A DNA stretch of 64,000 nt from Ralstonia pickettii (GTDB lineage Bacteria > Pseudomonadota > Gammaproteobacteria > Burkholderiales > Burkholderiaceae). Location of the stretch: the NCBI RefSeq assembly GCF_030582395.1, contig NZ_CP104382.1, forward strand, positions 1-64,000, written 5' to 3'. A program made the position numbers and the translations under genes. The notes under the pieces are model-generated. The model saw only the letters and a program-made list of their open reading frames with translations, searched no databases and was not told the origin of the DNA. Of the stretch, positions 1 to 8,963 are shown piece after piece (the stretch's first letter is position 1; the number at the start of each line of letters is the position of its first letter).

Positions 1-376
1 GCGCGGAGCGGCGCGTCTTCAAGCCCGCAAAGATGCGCGGCAGCGTACCGACCGTCATCGAATAGAGCCCGCCGATCTTCAGCGTGGTTGACGAAAACCC
101 GGCCGCTTCGCGCGTGCGGCGCACGCCGGCTTCGCACTCGGCCAGGATGCGCTCCACGTGCTCGGCAAACACATAGGCGGTGGAGAGCGGAATCAGCTTG
201 CGCCCATCGCGCTTGAACAGCGGGCAGCGCAGCCCCTCCTCCAGGGAATGCAGCGCGCGGTGCACGCTCACCGTGCTTTGCCCGAGCGCCTCCGACACGC
301 GGCCCATGTTGCCCAGCGTCATGAACGACTGGAACACCTCCAGCTTCTTCAGGGTGATGTCTTCATCGATTGCCAT
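1..376 (-). CDS. mdcR: LysR-type regulator of malonate catabolism MdcR (partial, C-terminus outside window)
   Basis: The 125 visible residues begin MAIDEDITLKKLEVFQSF and form a LysR-type winged helix-turn-helix (MGRVSEALGQSTVSVHRALHSLEEGL) followed by the linker and the start of the effector-binding domain. The gene runs off the left edge. It is divergent from mdcA, with about 166 bp between the two starts, the usual arrangement for a LysR activator of the mdc operon. The perfect palindrome in that gap is its likely operator. LysR family is certain from sequence; the MdcR name rests on position. The ATG at 376 is chosen because the helix-turn-helix begins shortly after it. Confidence 0.85.
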   Translation of the reverse strand, partial: MAIDEDITLKKLEVFQSFMTLGNMGRVSEALGQSTVSVHRALHSLEEGLRCPLFKRDGRKLIPLSTAYVFAEHVERILAECEAGVRRTREAAGFSSTTLKIGGLYSMTVGTLPRIFAGLKTRRSA

Positions 377-436
377 GGCAGGGTCTCCTCCGGGCGCGTT
401 CTGGCTACGCCCTGGTATCGGAATCGCCCATTGTTC

Positions 437-455
437 CATTAACTTGAAGTTAATG
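437..455. promoter_or_regulatory. Palindromic operator, probable MdcR site
   Basis: CATTAACTTGAAGTTAATG is a perfect 19-bp palindrome in the mdcR-mdcA divergent gap. It fits the LysR-family T-N11-A pattern and is the only strong inverted repeat between the two starts. Its centre lies about 97 bp upstream of mdcA, a plausible place for activation of mdcA and autoregulation of mdcR. Confidence 0.65.
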
Positions 456-542
456 AAACCGCGTCTAGGTTGATTGAAGTGCACCTTTTTACGGCATACG
501 GTATAGGGCATCAAATCAATCCAAGGCTGGAGACGCCACCCA

Positions 543-2231
543 ATGCAACCGATGCCCAACCAATCGGCAGACGGGGCCAACGCGCCCATCCCGCCCCAAT
601 GGCGCCGGCGGCGCGACGAGAAAGAACGCCGCCTGGCTGCAGCCCGGCGCATTGCACAGGGCAAGGTCATTCCCACCAGCGATATCGTCGCCGCGCTCGA
701 AGCGCTGCTCGCCCCCGGCGATCGCGTCGTGCTGGAAGGCAACAACCAGAAGCAGGCGGATTTCCTGTCGCGTTCGCTGGCCAAGGTCAGCCCCGAGCGC
801 CTGCACGATCTGCACATGATCATGCCCAGCGTGAGCCGCGCCGAACACCTCGACATTTTTGAAGCCGGCATCGCGCACAAGCTCGACTTCTCGTTTGCGG
901 GGCCGCAGAGCCTGCGCATCAGCCAGTTGCTGGCCGACGGGCTGCTGGAAGTCGGCGCCATCCACACCTACATCGAGCTGTATGCACGGCTGGTGGTGGA
1001 CCTGATTCCGAACGTGTCGCTGGTGGCCGGTTTCAAGGCCGATCGCGACGGCAACATCTACACCGGCCCGAGCACCGAAGACACGCCCGCACTGGTCGAG
1101 CCCACGGCGTTTTCCGATGGCATCGTCATCGTGCAGGTCAACGAGATCGTCGATGACGCGGCCGACCTGCCGCGTGTGGACATTCCCGGCTCGTGGGTCG
1201 ACTTCATCGTGCAGGCCGACAAGCCGTTCTACATCGAGCCGCTCTTCACGCGCGACCCGCGCCTCATCAAGCCCGTGCACGTGCTGATGGCGATGATGGC
1301 CATTCGCGGCATCTACCAGCGGCACAACGTGCAGTCGCTCAACCACGGCATCGGCTTCAACACGGCGGCCATCGAGCTGATCCTGCCGACGTACGGCGAG
1401 CGCCTGGGCCTCAAAGGAAAAATCTGCCGCAACTGGACGCTGAACCCGCATCCGACGCTGATTCCCGCCATCGAATCCGGCTGGGTGGAAAGCGTGCACT
1501 GCTTCGGCACGGAACTCGGCATGGAACGCTATGTGGCCGCGCGCCCCGATGTGTTCTTCACCGGGCGTGACGGCTCGCTGCGCTCGAACCGCATGCTGTG
1601 CCAGCTCGCCGGCCAATATGCGGTGGACCTCTTCATTGGCGCGACGCTGCAGGTAGATGGCGACGGGCACTCGTCTACCGTCACGCGCGGGCGCCTGGCC
1701 GGCTTTGGCGGCGCGCCCAACATGGGCCACGACCCGCGCGGCCGCCGCCACGCCACGCCTGCATGGTTGGACATGACTGAACCCGTGACGATGCTGGAGC
1801 GCGGCAAGAAGCTCGTCGTGCAGATGGTCGAAACGTTCCAGGAGGGCGGCAAGCCCACCTTTGTCGACACGCTGGATGCAGTGGCCGTGGCCAAGCAAAG
1901 CGGCATGCCGCTCGCGCCCATCATGATCTACGGCGACGACGTCACGCACCTGCTAACCGAAGACGGCATCGCGTATCTGTACAAGGCCCGTTCGCTGGAA
2001 GAGCGGCGCGCGATGATTGCGGCGGTAGCGGGCGTCACGTCGATCGGCCTGCGGCATGACCCATCCAAGACCGAACAGATGCGCCGCGACGGCCTGATCG
2101 CGCTGCCCGAAGACCTCGACGTGCGCCGCAGCGATGCCAGCCGTGAATTGCTCGCCGCCAAGAGCATCGCCGACCTCGTCGAATGGTCCGGCGGCCTGTA
2201 CGACCCGCCTGCGCGCTTCCGGAGCTGGTAA
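543..2231 (+). CDS. mdcA: Malonate decarboxylase alpha subunit MdcA (acetyl-S-ACP:malonate ACP transferase)
   Basis: 562 residues, the usual length for MdcA. It swaps the acetyl group on the carrier protein MdcC for malonate, starting each round of malonate decarboxylation. The CoA-transferase-like motif GNNQKQADFLSR lies at about residues 66-77, followed by DLHMIMPSV; later comes the conserved GRDGSLRSNR region. A GGAG sequence about 10 bp upstream supports the ATG at 543; a second ATG three codons in is also possible. It is the first gene of the operon and its TAA overlaps the mdcB ATG (TAATG), indicating translational coupling. Confidence 0.95.
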   Translation: MQPMPNQSADGANAPIPPQWRRRRDEKERRLAAARRIAQGKVIPTSDIVAALEALLAPGDRVVLEGNNQKQADFLSRSLAKVSPERLHDLHMIMPSVSRAEHLDIFEAGIAHKLDFSFAGPQSLRISQLLADGLLEVGAIHTYIELYARLVVDLIPNVSLVAGFKADRDGNIYTGPSTEDTPALVEPTAFSDGIVIVQVNEIVDDAADLPRVDIPGSWVDFIVQADKPFYIEPLFTRDPRLIKPVHVLMAMMAIRGIYQRHNVQSLNHGIGFNTAAIELILPTYGERLGLKGKICRNWTLNPHPTLIPAIESGWVESVHCFGTELGMERYVAARPDVFFTGRDGSLRSNRMLCQLAGQYAVDLFIGATLQVDGDGHSSTVTRGRLAGFGGAPNMGHDPRGRRHATPAWLDMTEPVTMLERGKKLVVQMVETFQEGGKPTFVDTLDAVAVAKQSGMPLAPIMIYGDDVTHLLTEDGIAYLYKARSLEERRAMIAAVAGVTSIGLRHDPSKTEQMRRDGLIALPEDLDVRRSDASRELLAAKSIADLVEWSGGLYDPPARFRSW

Positions 2232-3160
2232 TGGAAAAGACATTGCAACGGCCCCTGCCGGCCAGCCCGAAAGCACGCGCGAAGCGATTGGCCGCGCTGG
2301 TGGAGTCTGCCCTTATTGACGAAGTGACGCTGTCGCCCAAGCCCGGCCTCGTGGATGTGCGCGGCAACGGCGCGCATGACGATCTGGACTGGACGCTGAT
2401 GGTGCATTCCGCGCAGACGCTGCGCCCCGCGTTTGAAGCCATGGCGTTGGCCGGCGCGCAAATCGAAATGCAGGCCGGTGCGCAACTTGCCCTGCGCGAG
2501 CGCATCGGCCGCCTGGGCCGCGAAGGCGAAGCGGCCATGCTCGAGGCCACCGGCGGCGTCAACACGCACCGCGGTGCCATCTGGGCGCTTGGTCTGCTGG
2601 TCACGGCGGCGAGCCAGGCGCCGCATGCATTGAGCGCAGCCGCCGTTGCGGGGCGCGCCGCGCGCCTGGCGAACATTCCCGACCGCTTTGCCCCCGTCTC
2701 GACTGGCCACAAAGGCGAGCGCGCCTGCAACGACTATGGCGTCGGCGGTGCCAAGGGCCAGGCCTGCGCCGGCTTCCCGCACGTGATCAAGGTGGCGCTG
2801 CCTGCGCTGCGCGAAGCGCGTGCGGCCGGCATCCGTGAAGACCACGCACGCGTGGATGCATTGCTCGCGGTCATGGCCGCGCTGGACGACACCTGCGTGC
2901 TCGCACGCGGCGGCGCCAAGGCACTGCACGTCGTGCAAACCGGCGCGGCCACCGTGCGCGCAGAAGGCGGCTTGGCAACAGCGCAAGGCCGCCGCGCTTT
3001 CCGCACGCTCGAACAAGACATGCTGGCGCTGCACGTGTCGCCCGGCGGCGCAGCCGACTTGCTGGCCGCCGCGCTCTTCCTCGACCGCCTGCCCGCAAAC
3101 GCGCACGCCGCGTCCGACACCGAATCCGCTCATCAGGAAACCGAACATGGAGCATCTTGA
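2231..3160 (+). CDS. mdcB: Triphosphoribosyl-dephospho-CoA synthase MdcB
   Basis: 309 residues starting MEKTLQRPLPASPKA. MdcB makes the precursor of the prosthetic group from ATP and dephospho-CoA for attachment to MdcC. CitG/MdcB family hallmarks are visible: LSPKPGLVDVRGNGAHDDLD near residue 35, TGGVNTHRGAIW in the middle, and the GLR-less C-terminal part with DDTCVLARGG. An ATG further upstream is open in frame but lies inside mdcA; the ATG overlapping the mdcA stop, preceded by GGAG, is chosen. Its 3' end overlaps mdcC by 14 bp. Confidence 0.93.
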   Translation: MEKTLQRPLPASPKARAKRLAALVESALIDEVTLSPKPGLVDVRGNGAHDDLDWTLMVHSAQTLRPAFEAMALAGAQIEMQAGAQLALRERIGRLGREGEAAMLEATGGVNTHRGAIWALGLLVTAASQAPHALSAAAVAGRAARLANIPDRFAPVSTGHKGERACNDYGVGGAKGQACAGFPHVIKVALPALREARAAGIREDHARVDALLAVMAALDDTCVLARGGAKALHVVQTGAATVRAEGGLATAQGRRAFRTLEQDMLALHVSPGGAADLLAAALFLDRLPANAHAASDTESAHQETEHGAS

Positions 3161-3455
3161 TTTTCAGTTCACCGGTGGCGCACCCGCTGGGCGCCGCGCG
3201 TATGCCGGCGTGGTCGGCTCGGGCGACCTTGAAGTGTTGTTGACGCCGGGCAACGCAGGCCAGATCGACGTAGCCATCACCACGTCCGTCAATGGCATGA
3301 GCGCGACGTGGCAGGCGCAGCTTGCACGTGTGTTCGGCTCGCACACGTGGCCGGCGGCCAAGATCATCATCAACGATTTCGGCGCGACCCCGGCCGTGGT
3401 GCGGTTGCGGCTTGAGCAGGCGCTTGAAGCGCTTAACGCGCTGGCGCAATCTTGA
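3147..3455 (+). CDS. mdcC: Malonate decarboxylase acyl carrier protein MdcC (delta subunit)
   Basis: 102 residues, the size of known MdcC. It is the small carrier to which the phosphoribosyl-dephospho-CoA group is attached and on which malonyl is decarboxylated. The start MEHLDFQF and the motif VVGSGDLEVLL place a serine at position 25, the known attachment site in the Klebsiella protein. It overlaps the end of mdcB by 14 bp and is followed by mdcD after 9 bp containing a good Shine-Dalgarno sequence (GAGGAG). Confidence 0.95.
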   Translation: MEHLDFQFTGGAPAGRRAYAGVVGSGDLEVLLTPGNAGQIDVAITTSVNGMSATWQAQLARVFGSHTWPAAKIIINDFGATPAVVRLRLEQALEALNALAQS

Positions 3456-3464
3456 GGAGAAGCC

Positions 3465-4310
3465 ATGTCACGCAACCCGATTGGACGCGACAGCTTTATC
3501 GAACGCGACGCGCGCCGACGCGCCATTGCCCTGCTCGACCCCGGCACGTTCCGTGAGCTGCTCGATCCGTTCGAACAATTGACCTCGCCGTGGCTGCCGC
3601 GTCAGGGCATCGTCACGCAGGCCGATGATGGCGTCGTCGTGGCGCGCGGCACACTGGGCGGGCATCCCGCGGTGGTGCTCGCCATTGAAGGCGCCTTCCA
3701 GGGCGGCAGCATGGGCGAAGTGTCCGGCGCCAAGATTGCGGGCGCGCTGGAGCTGGCGGTGGAAGACAACCGCAACGGCATTCCCACACGCGCCGTGATC
3801 GTCTTCGAAACGGGCGGCGTGCGGCTTCAGGAAGCCAACCTGGGCCTGGCTGCCATTGCTGAAATCCATGCAGGCATCCGTGCTTTGCGCGAGTACGGGC
3901 CGGTGATCGGCATCACCGCAGGCGTGGTCGGCTGCTTTGGCGGCATGAGCATCGCTGCAGGCCTGTGCAGCTACCTGCTGATGACGCGTGAGGCACGCCT
4001 CGGCTTGAACGGCCCGCAAGTCATCGAGCAGGAAGCGGGCATTGAAGAATACGACTCGCGGGATCGCCCTTTCATCTGGAGCCTGACGGGGGGCGAGCAA
4101 CGCACCGCCACTGGCCTGGCCGATGTCTGCATCGAAGACGATTCCGTCACGATCCGCGCGCAGGTGATCGAGTGGCTGCGTGCCGGCGCACCCCCACGCC
4201 AGCGCAGCGAGCAGATCGACCACTACCTCGCACAGCTTGCCGCTGTCGACACGTCGCGCCAAGCCACCGCAGAAGATGTACGCGCGCACTACGCAAAGGA
4301 CGTCGCATGA
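3465..4310 (+). CDS. mdcD: Malonate decarboxylase beta subunit MdcD
   Basis: 281 residues, carboxyltransferase/crotonase fold. With MdcE it decarboxylates malonyl-S-ACP to acetyl-S-ACP. Glycine-rich oxyanion-hole stretches are visible at about residues 80-92 (GGSMGEVSGAK) and 148-166 (GITAGVVGCFGGMSIAAG). The stop codon overlaps the mdcE ATG (ATGA), so the two subunits are made in coupled fashion. Confidence 0.95.
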   Translation: MSRNPIGRDSFIERDARRRAIALLDPGTFRELLDPFEQLTSPWLPRQGIVTQADDGVVVARGTLGGHPAVVLAIEGAFQGGSMGEVSGAKIAGALELAVEDNRNGIPTRAVIVFETGGVRLQEANLGLAAIAEIHAGIRALREYGPVIGITAGVVGCFGGMSIAAGLCSYLLMTREARLGLNGPQVIEQEAGIEEYDSRDRPFIWSLTGGEQRTATGLADVCIEDDSVTIRAQVIEWLRAGAPPRQRSEQIDHYLAQLAAVDTSRQATAEDVRAHYAKDVA

Positions 4311-5137
4311 GCCAGAACGAACTTTCCACGCGCGGCGCGACCTGGATGCGCGCGCTTGCCGTCGGCACACCGGTGCCGGGTTACGGCAGCACACTGCAAG
4401 TCGTCGATGCAGTGCTGGCAGGCCAGCCCGCGCGCTACATCGCCGTCGTGCCCGATCCCGAGAACCGCTTCCCCCGGGCACGCAACGGTGAAGTCGGCCT
4501 CGTCGAAGGCTGGCAGCTTGCGCGGGCCGTGCGCGATGTCATGACTGCAGATGCCGCGCAGGAAAAGAAGCGCCCCATCGTCGCCGTCATCGATGTGGCA
4601 AGCCAAGCCTATGGGCGCCGGGAAGAGGCCTACGGCATCCACCTCGCACTGGCTGCAGCGGCGGACGCCTACGCTGCCGCACGCTTGGCCGGCCACCCCG
4701 TCATCGGCCTCATCGTCGGTCGCGCCATGTCGGGCGCATTGCTCGCACACGGCTACCAGGCCAATCGCCTGCTCGCCCTGGACGATGCCGACGTGATGGT
4801 GCACGCGATGGGCAAGGCCGCAGCCGCGCGCGTAACGCTGCGCTCCGTCGCCGACCTGGAACGCCTAGCGCAAGAGATTCCGCCCATGGCATACGACATC
4901 GCCAGCTTCGCGTCGCTCGGTTTGCTGTGGAAACTGCTGAAGGTGAAGTCTGCCGACGCACCCGGCGCCAGCGACGTCGACACCGTGCAGACCGCACTCG
5001 CCGCAGCACTGGCCGACATCACAGCCGACTCATCGCGCGGCCTGGAAAGCCGCCTGGGCGCACCGCTGCGCAGTGCGTCCTCAGAGGTACGCAAACGCCT
5101 GCGCGAGCAATGGAACGCGCAGCCAGAAGGCGCATAA
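4307..5137 (+). CDS. mdcE: Malonate decarboxylase gamma subunit MdcE
   Basis: 276 residues starting MSQNELSTRGATWMRAL, the second half of the malonyl-S-ACP decarboxylase. PDPENRFPRARNGEVGLVEGW and the glycine-rich GLIVGRAMSGALLAHGYQANR are typical of this co-decarboxylase subunit. The ATGA junction with mdcD fixes the start. After this gene the operon is interrupted by 372 bp with a palindromic element before the transporter genes. Confidence 0.94.
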   Translation: MSQNELSTRGATWMRALAVGTPVPGYGSTLQVVDAVLAGQPARYIAVVPDPENRFPRARNGEVGLVEGWQLARAVRDVMTADAAQEKKRPIVAVIDVASQAYGRREEAYGIHLALAAAADAYAAARLAGHPVIGLIVGRAMSGALLAHGYQANRLLALDDADVMVHAMGKAAAARVTLRSVADLERLAQEIPPMAYDIASFASLGLLWKLLKVKSADAPGASDVDTVQTALAAALADITADSSRGLESRLGAPLRSASSEVRKRLREQWNAQPEGA

Positions 5138-5211
5138 CGACAGGAGACCCCGTCGGGGCGCGAGACGCCAGGCACCCAGACGGTGTGGCCGTACCTTGCC
5201 CTATGTGGCGC

Positions 5212-5368
5212 CTTGAATTTTTGTGAGCGGGCGGAAAAAGGAAGGAGGCCTGTCTGAGCGCAGCGAGTTTGCCTCCTTCCCCGCACGGTCACGGAAATTC
5301 AAGGGGAAGTCGCCGCATCGGGCGCGCCTTTCTTTGCTTACTTTCTTTGGCAAGACAAAGAAAGTAAG
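5212..5368. repeat. Dispersed intergenic palindromic element with nested hairpins
   Basis: Between mdcE and madL lie three inverted repeats. The outer pair is CTTGAATTT (5212-5220) with AAATTCAAG (5295-5303). Nested inside is GGAAGGAGGC (5240-5249) with GCCTCCTTCC (5271-5280). Downstream, CTTACTTTCTTT (5337-5348) pairs with AAAGAAAGTAAG (5357-5368). Its spurious translation contains LSERSEFASFPARSRKFKG, a string I recognise from intergenic repeats in many Ralstonia and Burkholderia genomes. The rest of the 5138-5509 gap has no gene; a short CAACGCAAT tandem lies near 5410. Confidence 0.75.
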
Positions 5369-5509
5369 TCAGCCCCGGCAGGGGATGAAACAAGGGATGC
5401 ACCACCAACGCAATCAACGCAATCAACGCAAAAACAACCAGTCCTCAACCCTCGATCACCCAAACACCACAACAGGCGACCCATCGCCGTTTCTTCAGGA
5501 GACAAAGAC

Positions 5510-5917
5510 GTGATCATCTACGGTACAACCCTGCTAGCGCTATGCCACATAGCCGGCCTCTTCCTGGGCGATCTACTCGGCCAGGCCATCGGCGTCAAAG
5601 CGAACGTGGGCGGCGTGGGCATCGCCATGCTGCTGCTCATCTTCGCGCGGCTCTACCTGCACAAGCGCGGCTTGATGCCTGCCGCCACCGAAGCGGGCGT
5701 CTCGTTCTGGGGCGCGATGTACATCCCCGTGGTGGTGGCCATGGCAGCCACGCAGAACGTCGTCACGGCACTGCGCGGCGGCCCTGTCGCATTGCTGGGT
5801 GCCATCGGCGCGGTGATCGTGTGCGGTGCCTGCATCGCGGTTATCAACCGCACAGGCAAAGCAGAAAACCGACAACCGCTGCCGCCACTGCCTGAATCCG
5901 AACAAGCCCGCGCCTAA
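5510..5917 (+). CDS. madL: Malonate transporter subunit MadL (MdcL)
   Basis: 135 residues, an inner-membrane protein with about four hydrophobic segments (LLALCHIAGLFLGDLLGQ, VGGVGIAMLLLIFARLYL, FWGAMYIPVVVAMAA, ALLGAIGAVIVCGACIAVI). It pairs with MadM to import malonate; the Malonomonas homologue is sodium-coupled. The start is GTG, preceded by AGGAG at the right spacing. It lies 11 bp ahead of madM. Confidence 0.9.
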   Translation: MIIYGTTLLALCHIAGLFLGDLLGQAIGVKANVGGVGIAMLLLIFARLYLHKRGLMPAATEAGVSFWGAMYIPVVVAMAATQNVVTALRGGPVALLGAIGAVIVCGACIAVINRTGKAENRQPLPPLPESEQARA

Positions 5918-5928
5918 GGAGCCGCACC

Positions 5929-6693
5929 ATGCTGTCAATGCTAGAGAAAGTTCTGCAGCACAACGGGCTGGTCGCGGCGTTCGCGCTGGTCGGCATCGTC
6001 ATGGGCCTGTCGATGTGGGTGTCCAAGATGCTGACGTTTGGGCGCGTGCACGGCTCGGCCATCGCCATCATGATCGGGCTGGTGCTCGCCTATTGGGGCG
6101 GCATGCAGACCGGCGGCGAGCGTGGCCTGGCCGACCTGAAACTGTTCGGCGGGATCGGCCTAATGGGCGGGGCCATGCTGCGCGACTTCGCCATCGTGGC
6201 CACAGCCTTTGAAGTGCAGGTAACCGAGGCGCGCAAGGCCGGCATGATCGGCGCCATCTCGCTGCTGCTCGGGACGGTGCTGCCGTTCATCGTCGGCGCC
6301 TGCGTTGCCTATGCCTTCGGTTACACCGATCCGGTGAGTGTCACCACCATCGGCGCAGGTGCCGTCACGTACATCGTCGGGCCGGTCACCGGAGCGGCGC
6401 TCGGCGCCACCTCCGATGTGATGGCGCTGTCGATTGCGACGGGCCTCGTCAAGGCGATCCTGGTGATGGTCGGCACGCCGTTCGCGGCCAAGGCGCTCGG
6501 CCTGAACAACCCGCGCGCGGCCATGGTGTTCGGCGGGTTGGCGGGTACGGTCAGCGGGGTGTCGGCAGGTCTGGCAGCTACCGACCGACGCCTGGTGCCG
6601 TACGGCTCGCTGGTGGCCACGTTCCATACGGGCCTCGGTTGCCTGCTCGGGCCATCGATCCTGTTCCTGGCCACACAAGCGCTGCTGCGATGA
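5929..6693 (+). CDS. madM: Malonate transporter subunit MadM
   Basis: 254 residues with six or more predicted membrane segments. It is the larger subunit of the two-component malonate carrier, acting with MadL in the inner membrane. Characteristic stretches are GLSMWVSKMLTFGRVHGSAIAIMIGL near the N-terminus and GAGAVTYIVGPVTGAALGATSDVMALSIATG in the middle. An AAGGAG sequence precedes the ATG. The stop overlaps the mdcG ATG (ATGA), tying the transporter to the cofactor genes. Confidence 0.93.
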   Translation: MLSMLEKVLQHNGLVAAFALVGIVMGLSMWVSKMLTFGRVHGSAIAIMIGLVLAYWGGMQTGGERGLADLKLFGGIGLMGGAMLRDFAIVATAFEVQVTEARKAGMIGAISLLLGTVLPFIVGACVAYAFGYTDPVSVTTIGAGAVTYIVGPVTGAALGATSDVMALSIATGLVKAILVMVGTPFAAKALGLNNPRAAMVFGGLAGTVSGVSAGLAATDRRLVPYGSLVATFHTGLGCLLGPSILFLATQALLR

Positions 6694-7325
6694 CAACCAC
6701 GCCGCTGCGTGCGCACGATCTGCTGTGGGTATCTGAGACACCCGTGGCGACCGATGGCGCGCCCTTGCCGGACTGGGCCATCACGGCGTGCCGGCAAGGG
6801 GCGCCTGTCGTGGTGCGACGCGCACCGCGCGGCACCGATGGTTCCGCGCCGGTCGGGCTGCGCGGCGGCGCGCGGCATGAACGCTGCGCAGCAACGGTAG
6901 CCGCCAACAGCATCACGCGTGTGGTCTCGCCCGAGGCGCTGGCGGCCCAAGCGGCCTCCATCGCACACGACGCGCCATTCGCGGCGCTGCGCACCTTGCG
7001 CGCGCTGGCGCCCGGCCTCAACGCACTCGGCTGGGCGTGGGGGCCGACGGGCGGCGCCGGCTTTGCGCTCGCCAGCGGCTTGCCGGTGCTGCATGCGGAC
7101 AGCGATCTCGATCTCGTCGCGCGCATGCCGCGTGCCCCGTCGACTGTGCAACGCGATCAGCTCGTCCGCCTGTTGAGCGATACCGAATGCCGCGTCGATT
7201 TGCAGATCGACACCGGCTGCGGCGGCTTCGCGTTACGCGACTGGCTGGCGTCGCCGCATCAAACGTTGCTCAAGACCGACCACGGCCCCCGCCTCGTCGC
7301 AGATCCATGGAGGGACGCGGCATGA
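6690..7325 (+). CDS. mdcG: Phosphoribosyl-dephospho-CoA transferase MdcG (holo-ACP synthase)
   Basis: 211 residues. MdcG transfers the triphosphoribosyl-dephospho-CoA made by MdcB onto the serine of MdcC, giving active carrier protein. WGPTGGAGFALASGLPVLHADSDLDLVARMP near residue 112 is the conserved nucleotidyltransferase-like core (G-x-G with a DSDLD acidic motif), followed by VDLQIDTGCGGFALRDW. It overlaps madM upstream and mdcH downstream by 4 bp each. Confidence 0.93.
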   Translation: MTTTPLRAHDLLWVSETPVATDGAPLPDWAITACRQGAPVVVRRAPRGTDGSAPVGLRGGARHERCAATVAANSITRVVSPEALAAQAASIAHDAPFAALRTLRALAPGLNALGWAWGPTGGAGFALASGLPVLHADSDLDLVARMPRAPSTVQRDQLVRLLSDTECRVDLQIDTGCGGFALRDWLASPHQTLLKTDHGPRLVADPWRDAA

Positions 7326-8254
7326 GCGTCCTGTTCATGTTTCCCGGGCAGGGCAGCCAGCGCGCGGGCATGCTGCATGCGCTGCCCGATGACCCGGCTG
7401 TTGCGCAGACGTTGACCGAAGCCGGCGACGTGCTCGGCGTCGATACGCTCACGCTCGACACCGCAGAGGCGTTGCAGTCGACGGTGGCCGTACAGCTTTG
7501 TCTCTTGATTGCAGGCGTGGCCGTGGCTCGCACGCTGGTTCGGCAGGACGCAGGACCGGACATGGCGGCGGGCCTGTCCATCGGGGCGTGGCCTGCCGCC
7601 GTTGTCGCCGGTGTGCTGGAGTTCAGCGATGCGCTGCGCCTCGTCCGTCTGCGTGGTCAGCTCATGGAAGACGCGTACCCGAGCGGTTACGGCATGGTCG
7701 TCACCGCCGGGCTGACCGAACCCGAGGTCGCTGCCATCGTTGCGCAAGTCAACTCGGCGGCCACGCCGGCCTATGTCGCCAACGTGAATGCGGAACGGCA
7801 GATTGTCGTCGCCGGCAACGACGCAGCGCTCGCGCAGGTCGCCGAACGCGCGCTGGCCCACGGCGCATCGAAGGCGACGCGCTTGTGCATGGCGGTGCCG
7901 TCGCACTGCCCGTTGCTCGACGCACAGGCTGCCGAGTTAGCGACCGCCGCCGCAAAGGTCACGGCCCACGCGCCGCAACTCACCTACGTCAGCAGCAGTC
8001 GAGCGCGGGCGCTATTCCGCGCGAACCACATCGTTGAAGACCTGGCGTGGAACATGGCGCGACCCGTGCTGTGGCATGACACGCTGCGGCATGCGCTGGA
8101 ACGCGGCACACGCATGGCGGTGGAGGTGCCGGGCGGCGGCACGCTGGCGCGTCTGGCGCAAGGTGTGTTTGCGGACGATGCGGTGCTGGATGCAGGCAGC
8201 GGACTGGATGCGGTGCGGGTGCGGATACAGCGCCAGCGCCGCATCGACAACTGA
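7322..8254 (+). CDS. mdcH: Malonyl-CoA:ACP transacylase MdcH (epsilon subunit)
   Basis: 310 residues, FabD-like acyltransferase. It loads malonyl from malonyl-CoA onto MdcC so that the cycle can start. The N-terminal FPGQGSQ motif and the nucleophile elbow GLSIG (serine about residue 86) are visible, and PSHCPLL supplies the probable catalytic histidine. The elbow has Leu where FabD has His, which I believe is usual for this subfamily. It is the last gene of the operon; no obvious terminator follows in the 85 bp before the next gene. Confidence 0.93.
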   Translation: MSVLFMFPGQGSQRAGMLHALPDDPAVAQTLTEAGDVLGVDTLTLDTAEALQSTVAVQLCLLIAGVAVARTLVRQDAGPDMAAGLSIGAWPAAVVAGVLEFSDALRLVRLRGQLMEDAYPSGYGMVVTAGLTEPEVAAIVAQVNSAATPAYVANVNAERQIVVAGNDAALAQVAERALAHGASKATRLCMAVPSHCPLLDAQAAELATAAAKVTAHAPQLTYVSSSRARALFRANHIVEDLAWNMARPVLWHDTLRHALERGTRMAVEVPGGGTLARLAQGVFADDAVLDAGSGLDAVRVRIQRQRRIDN

Positions 8255-8339
8255 TCGCATCGAACTCAGAGTCGGCCGATATCCGTTCTCGCGGTCTTGA
8301 TAGCAAGATGCGCTCTTCGCAAAAAGGTCGCATCGGTCT

Positions 8340-8963
8340 ATGAGCCCGCTTGAGCACGCCATCGCAGAGAATTGCGCCTTACGCCGCCAGTATCTGGCGT
8401 TCCTTGAAGACCGATTTGGCGACGAGCTTCCGAAGACGCCCACACCGCGCGATATCGTCAAGCTGCTCAATTTGGATGAGGTGGAGTGGCGTATCTCGCG
8501 TCGACAAGCTCGGCTGCTCTTTGATGGCCAATCCTTGCAATGGATCGAAGACGGGCAAGTTGAGAGACGTTGGCCTGCCGTCTCAGGAAAGCCGGGTTTC
8601 AACGGAAAGGAGCATCAATCGCTCAAGGATAGAGGCCCCATTCCCGAAGGAAGCTATGTCGCATTGCAGTCAGACTTCCAGAAATGGGAAGAAGCGCCTG
8701 CCGTCAACCGCGCTGCCTGCATACTCAACTTCATCAGTATCAAAGCGGGACGCTGGCCCGGATGCACCATCGCGTGGGGGACACGACGCGTCGGGTTGGT
8801 CCCGGACCCGGGAACCAACGTGTACGGTCGTAACAACTTCACTATTCACGGCGGCTGGTTTCCCGGCTCCATTGGGTGCATCGACCTGACCAATTCAATG
8901 GAGTCGTTTGCACAGGAGTTTCTTCTCTATGCCAAAGACATGGAGCTGGCCGTTCGCTATTAG
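8340..8963 (+). CDS. DUF2778 / Tlde1-like L,D-transpeptidase effector candidate
   Basis: 207 residues with no signal peptide. The C-terminal half carries the DUF2778 (YkuD-related) pattern: SLKDRGPIPEGSY near residue 97, then NNFTIHGGWFPGSIGCIDL with His170 and Cys180 in the H-x9-C catalytic arrangement of L,D-transpeptidases. Tlde1 effectors of type VI secretion belong to this family and attack peptidoglycan in the target periplasm. The N-terminal 75 residues are not recognised. The next gene overlaps by 35 bp and encodes a small membrane protein, the layout expected for an effector-immunity pair. No T6SS gene is in the window. An ordinary cell-wall enzyme is the alternative, but lack of an export signal argues against it. 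Confidence 0.72.
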   Translation: MSPLEHAIAENCALRRQYLAFLEDRFGDELPKTPTPRDIVKLLNLDEVEWRISRRQARLLFDGQSLQWIEDGQVERRWPAVSGKPGFNGKEHQSLKDRGPIPEGSYVALQSDFQKWEEAPAVNRAACILNFISIKAGRWPGCTIAWGTRRVGLVPDPGTNVYGRNNFTIHGGWFPGSIGCIDLTNSMESFAQEFLLYAKDMELAVRY

